This document shows, piece by piece, positions 61,109 through 64,000 of a stretch of 64,000 bases of DNA (its first letter is position 1; every line of letters begins with the position of its first letter). A program made the translations under genes and the position numbers. Origin of the DNA: GWC2-56-14 sp043731355 (GTDB lineage: Bacteria > Nitrospirota > UBA9217); NCBI GenBank assembly GCA_043731355.1, contig JAYTJE010000028.1, positions 14,699 through 78,698 on the forward strand. Direction: 5' to 3'. The notes under the pieces were generated by a model, which had not been told where the DNA came from, did no database searches, and worked only from the letters and a program-made list of their open reading frames with translations.

Positions 61109-61837
61109 TTACCTTCGCAAAAGATTATAAAAAATGATGCAGCGGATGGCGGAAAGGCCGTCCCTCCAGGTGATCTTCTTGCCTTCGGCATAGGTCCTGC
61201 CGGTATAAGAAATACCGACCTCGAATATACGGGCCCGCATCCGCGCCACCCGTGCGGTAAATTCGGGCTCGAACCCGAAGCGATTTTCTCTGAGCACCAG
61301 CCGCGTTGCAATGTCTTTGGTAAAGGCCTTGAGCCCGGACTCCATATCGGTAAGAGTGAGGTTCGTCAATAGGTTCGAAAGCAGCGTCAGGAATTTGTTT
61401 CCCAGCAGGTGCCAGAAGAAAAGGACCCGGTGAGCGCCCTCTCCGCCGAAGCGGGCGCCGTAGACAACGTCCGCCTTCCCTTCAGCGATCGGAGCGAGCA
61501 GCTTCGGATAATCACGAGGGTCATATTCAAGGTCCGCGTCCTGAATAATAATAACGTCCCCGGACACGTGAGCAAGCGCCGTGCGTACGGCGGCGCCTTT
61601 GCCCCTGTTCCGCTCGTGTTCGATAAGCTTTATGCCCTCGATCCCGCGCAGTATCACCCGTGTATCATCAGTGGACCCGTCATCCACCACAACGAGCTCA
61701 CAGGGCAGCCCGGTCTGTTTTATGCGCTTCAGCGTCGCGGCAATAAAACTCTGTTCGTTGTAAACCGGCACGATTACCGACAAAGTTTTCCCGGACAAGA
61801 GCGGCAAGACTTCGTTGAGAGCAATATCGGTGCGCAT
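61109..61837 (-). CDS. GT2 glycosyltransferase, polyprenyl-phosphate sugar synthase type
   Basis: 242 residues, DPM1/DPG family. Motifs: LSVIVPVYNEQSFIAATLKR, VDDGSTDDTRVILRG, ERNRGKGAAVRTALAHVSGD, IIQDADLEYDP and LTDMESGLKAF. No C-terminal helices. It lies one base downstream of GT39 and two bases upstream of a TMTC-like gene. This tight coupling is the best evidence that it supplies the lipid-phosphate sugar those two membrane enzymes use. Confidence 0.9.
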   Translation of the reverse strand: MRTDIALNEVLPLLSGKTLSVIVPVYNEQSFIAATLKRIKQTGLPCELVVVDDGSTDDTRVILRGIEGIKLIEHERNRGKGAAVRTALAHVSGDVIIIQDADLEYDPRDYPKLLAPIAEGKADVVYGARFGGEGAHRVLFFWHLLGNKFLTLLSNLLTNLTLTDMESGLKAFTKDIATRLVLRENRFGFEPEFTARVARMRARIFEVGISYTGRTYAEGKKITWRDGLSAIRCIIFYNLLRR

Positions 61838-61838
61838 A

Positions 61839-63428
61839 TCAGTAAGAGTGTAAAGACCTATTCAAATTTTGATAAAAGCCTCCGATGAAGGCCCCGTCGG
61901 GAGCCGTAATTTCAATAAGCGGCATAAATTGCCCCAGAGCCCCGCGATCATCCCGTGATAAAAACCGGTTGTAAACCAATATATACTTATAATCCTCATT
62001 GGCCTCCACACTATGCAGCTTTGTCGGTGAGAGTCCGTACGCCTGATTGGTTTCGAACGAGTATTTAAACGGATACGAATAAACAGCAGCCTCTTCATTC
62101 CCGACGAGCTCGGCAACACGACGGAAAAAGTCCTTATTGAACGCGTCATACCAGTAGGAAACGGTAAAACCTTTGTCTTGAGCGCCCCTGGCGCCTCCGA
62201 TAAATTGATTGTAATAACTTAATTCATAGGGATGATTTGCGTACAGTTGAAAGACGGTCAGCGCCAGGCTGAGAATGCCTATGGTCATCCCGATCCTGTA
62301 TTTCCGCAGTACTAATTCCTGGAGCCAGTAGCATCCTGAAATGCTCAGCAGGACGATGAATGGCCAGGCGCTGCTGAACAGCCTGATGCCGTCGTGCTTC
62401 GGCGTTGACGGCAGCATATATACAGCCATGCATACAAGAAATGGCGCCAGAGCTACATACGAGAATTTGTCCCTGTTCCTTATGAACCGGACGATTCCGC
62501 CGACAATCCCCACGATCGCGGTGACGACCATGATCGGGGGAAGGGTAATCCCCAGCATGACCCAGGGCTGATGAAATGGAGGCCCGTTATAGGCGTCTCC
62601 GAAATAGAGCGTGGTAATCGGGATGCGCTGCGCTCTGTTGAAAAAAGATGAAAAGTAGAAAGTAAGTTCACGCTGTGGATTAAACAAGACGGGGAAGTTG
62701 AATACCAGAAAGAAAAAACAGGCCAGCAAAACCATGAAGCAATACTCTTTTGTAAATTGTTTCCGGTTTTCCGCTATGACGATCATAGGCACAACCAGCA
62801 TCAGGGCAAGAATGCCGGTAAATTTTGTGGCAAGCGCGGCCCCAAACAACATTCCCCCCAGGAGGACGCGCACCCAGGGACGGGACGCGAACATGAATAC
62901 CGCAAATCCAGCAAACCCCAGGGATGAAATGATCGTATCTGTTGCAAATAGATGAGCATGTGCGAAGAACCGGGGGACCGTAATATAGGAAAGGCCGCCG
63001 AGAACCGCCCACGCGGCACTCCCGGTCAACCTCCTGACAACAAGAAAGAGCGTTACGACCAGGATGGAAGCCCAGAAGGCTGTAGACACCCGGTATTGGA
63101 AAACGATATTATCGAAGAACAATCCGCCGGGAAAATGGCGGAAAACGATCGCGGATAGCTTGTAAAACGGAGGATGAACGTTTCCAGAAAGCGTGTCCTC
63201 CGACAAAGCACTTTTCCAGGAAGCGGTCACGGCATCGTCGGTGAAATAGGCAGTTGAATGTGCCGCATGTTCAAACCAGTTTTCTATAGACCGAGAACTT
63301 TTAATATAGAAGCCCTCGTCCAGGGTAATGCCGTAATCGTCAATCGTTGCCGTAATAGCAAGGAATGTTCCGAGAAATAAGGTGAGCGGAATAAAGAACC
63401 GCGTAATTGCGCTTTTGCTAAGGTTCAT
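61839..63428 (-). CDS. GT39/ArnT-like membrane glycosyltransferase
   Basis: 529 residues with about 11 membrane helices. The first periplasmic loop has ATIDDYGITLDEGFYIKSSR, whose acidic DE matches the catalytic loop of PMT/ArnT enzymes. HPPFYKLSAIVFRHFPG is the following substrate helix. It uses polyprenyl-phosphate sugars on the periplasmic side to modify protein or lipid. It is the first gene of the minus-strand glycosylation operon, behind a sigma-70 promoter. Confidence 0.85.
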   Translation of the reverse strand: MNLSKSAITRFFIPLTLFLGTFLAITATIDDYGITLDEGFYIKSSRSIENWFEHAAHSTAYFTDDAVTASWKSALSEDTLSGNVHPPFYKLSAIVFRHFPGGLFFDNIVFQYRVSTAFWASILVVTLFLVVRRLTGSAAWAVLGGLSYITVPRFFAHAHLFATDTIISSLGFAGFAVFMFASRPWVRVLLGGMLFGAALATKFTGILALMLVVPMIVIAENRKQFTKEYCFMVLLACFFFLVFNFPVLFNPQRELTFYFSSFFNRAQRIPITTLYFGDAYNGPPFHQPWVMLGITLPPIMVVTAIVGIVGGIVRFIRNRDKFSYVALAPFLVCMAVYMLPSTPKHDGIRLFSSAWPFIVLLSISGCYWLQELVLRKYRIGMTIGILSLALTVFQLYANHPYELSYYNQFIGGARGAQDKGFTVSYWYDAFNKDFFRRVAELVGNEEAAVYSYPFKYSFETNQAYGLSPTKLHSVEANEDYKYILVYNRFLSRDDRGALGQFMPLIEITAPDGAFIGGFYQNLNRSLHSY

Positions 63429-63506
63429 ATGCCCTTCCCCGGCCCAATGCAGGCTGGGGCGACGAGTGATAGTCCAATACAGTTTATATGTAAGCGAGCG
63501 TTTGAT

Positions 63507-63535
63507 ATGTTAAGCGAATTTTGGGAGACTGTCAA
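63507..63535 (-). promoter_or_regulatory. Sigma-70 promoter of the glycosylation operon
   Basis: Minus-strand TTGACA (63535-63530) and TAACAT (63512-63507) with a 17-bp spacer, about 80 bp before the GT39 start. Confidence 0.65.
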
Positions 63536-63578
63536 GGTTCGAGTGGGCTTCCTCCACGGTCAGTTGCCAAAAAAAATC

Positions 63579-63607
63579 TTGTCGGCCGCTTTTGAGGGGT
63601 GTATAAT
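63579..63607 (+). promoter_or_regulatory. Sigma-70 promoter upstream of resB
   Basis: TTGTCG (63579-63584) and TATAAT (63602-63607) with a 17-bp spacer. Between it and resB lies GGGATTCTTCGCTTTGCTC, a fragment of a common dispersed repeat. Apart from the two promoters, 63429-63766 shows no gene. Confidence 0.65.
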
Positions 63608-63766
63608 TCAACGCACCGCATACCGCCACACGAGGCACTTGGGATTGATAAAAAGTGGCGATGGGATTCTTCGCTTTGCTCAGAATGACGAATTGGGTGT
63701 TTTTCGACTTATTGCGACTTCATCAACCAAGGACCCGCGGAAAGAAGCTTCTTGCATGAAAGTGAA

Positions 63767-64000
63767 ATGGCTGAATTGAACTCTTTGTTTGCGCCGGATA
63801 AAAATGGTTCGCCGGATACGCCGGGGAGTCCTCGCTCCGGCGTCTTTCGAGGAATATATTCTTTTATAGCTTCGGCGAAGCTCGCCATTGGGCTGCTCAT
63901 CGCTATCCTCGTTTGCTGTGCCGTGGGGGTCACCTTCCTTCGCGGACCTCGGGCGGATGTATTGATATTCAAGGCGATCTGGTTCAACGGCCTGTTGGTA
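63767..64000 (+). CDS. resB: ResB/Ccs1-like cytochrome c maturation protein, N-terminal part
   Basis: The first 78 residues before the window edge. After a Pro/Ser-rich cytosolic start, IYSFIASAKLAIGLLIAILV gives the first membrane helix with the SxKLAxxLL pattern of ResB. The end, VLIFKAIWFNGLLV, resembles the VYxSxWFxxLL entry to helix 2. ResB with CcsA forms System II, which carries and attaches heme to apocytochromes. An essential partner for the many c-type hemes encoded here. The identity rests on a short segment. Confidence 0.75.
   Translation, partial: MAELNSLFAPDKNGSPDTPGSPRSGVFRGIYSFIASAKLAIGLLIAILVCCAVGVTFLRGPRADVLIFKAIWFNGLLV

Noticed and set aside
63429..63779. 116-residue open frame before resB
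   Set aside because: It runs through two promoters and a dispersed repeat fragment and overlaps the resB start. Its sequence has no domain.

Overview
The window comes from a Gram-negative, outer-membrane-bearing respiratory bacterium with abundant c-type cytochromes. Its type II fatty-acid operon with an inserted acyl-CoA dehydrogenase/ETF module, its TIGR01904-like CxxxxCH cytochrome and its sigma-54-driven cytochrome genes suggest Nitrospirota or Desulfobacterota. The sequence alone does not settle the phylum. No rRNA, tRNA, CRISPR array, IS transposase or phage gene was found.

Layout. (1) 1-13300, minus strand: purN (partial) and purM behind their own sigma-70 promoter, then the long operon yceD-rpmF-plsX-fabH-acyl-CoA dehydrogenase-etfB-etfA(ferredoxin)-fabD-OB-fold protein-fabG-acpP-fabF-rnc-radical SAM. 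(2) 13300-25300: an MFS transporter, a TMTC-like membrane TPR protein, bioA, a DegP-type protease, a PIN-TRAM protein, yebC-ruvC-ruvA-ruvB interrupted by a four-helix-bundle (S23) gene inside a repeat, and queH. (3) 25300-28000: a SpoIID-like protein and membrane-anchored TPR proteins that look like detached tails of TMTC proteins. (4) 28000-34800: cytochrome island A, with a tetraheme cytochrome, NHL lipoprotein, parvulin-type isomerase and outer-membrane beta-barrel, followed by a GT2 enzyme. (5) 34800-45000: diguanylate cyclase, OmpA-like protein, aspC, LysM protein, coiled-coil lipoprotein, NtrY-like kinase, rhodanese, Ogg2 glycosylase and a second S23 gene in a large repeat. (6) 45000-56600: cytochrome island B, with a second tetraheme cytochrome, an NHL/BACON/FG-GAP protein, a cytochrome of up to 17 hemes, a giant propeller-Ig-cytochrome fusion and a PD40 lipoprotein. 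(7) 56600-64000: a glycosylation cluster (two GT2, two TMTC-like, one GT39) and the start of resB (cytochrome c maturation, System II).

How it fits together. Three sigma-54 promoters (GG-N10-GC) precede the two tetraheme cytochromes and the beta-barrel gene. All three carry TGAGC half-sites and a GCGTWATC core about 76-82 bp upstream, pointing to one enhancer-binding activator for both islands. The two tetraheme cytochromes share exactly four non-motif histidines, enough for bis-His ligation of every heme. Together with the propeller, isomerase and barrel genes this resembles loci for extracellular (OmcE-like) cytochrome filaments. The nearby glycosyltransferases may O-glycosylate the Thr/Ser-rich secreted proteins.

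A second theme is intergenic DNA. At least ten spacers are palindromes built from short tandem words, with a different word at most loci. Both S23 genes sit inside such palindromes, and two short inverted-repeat elements lie within cytochrome island A.
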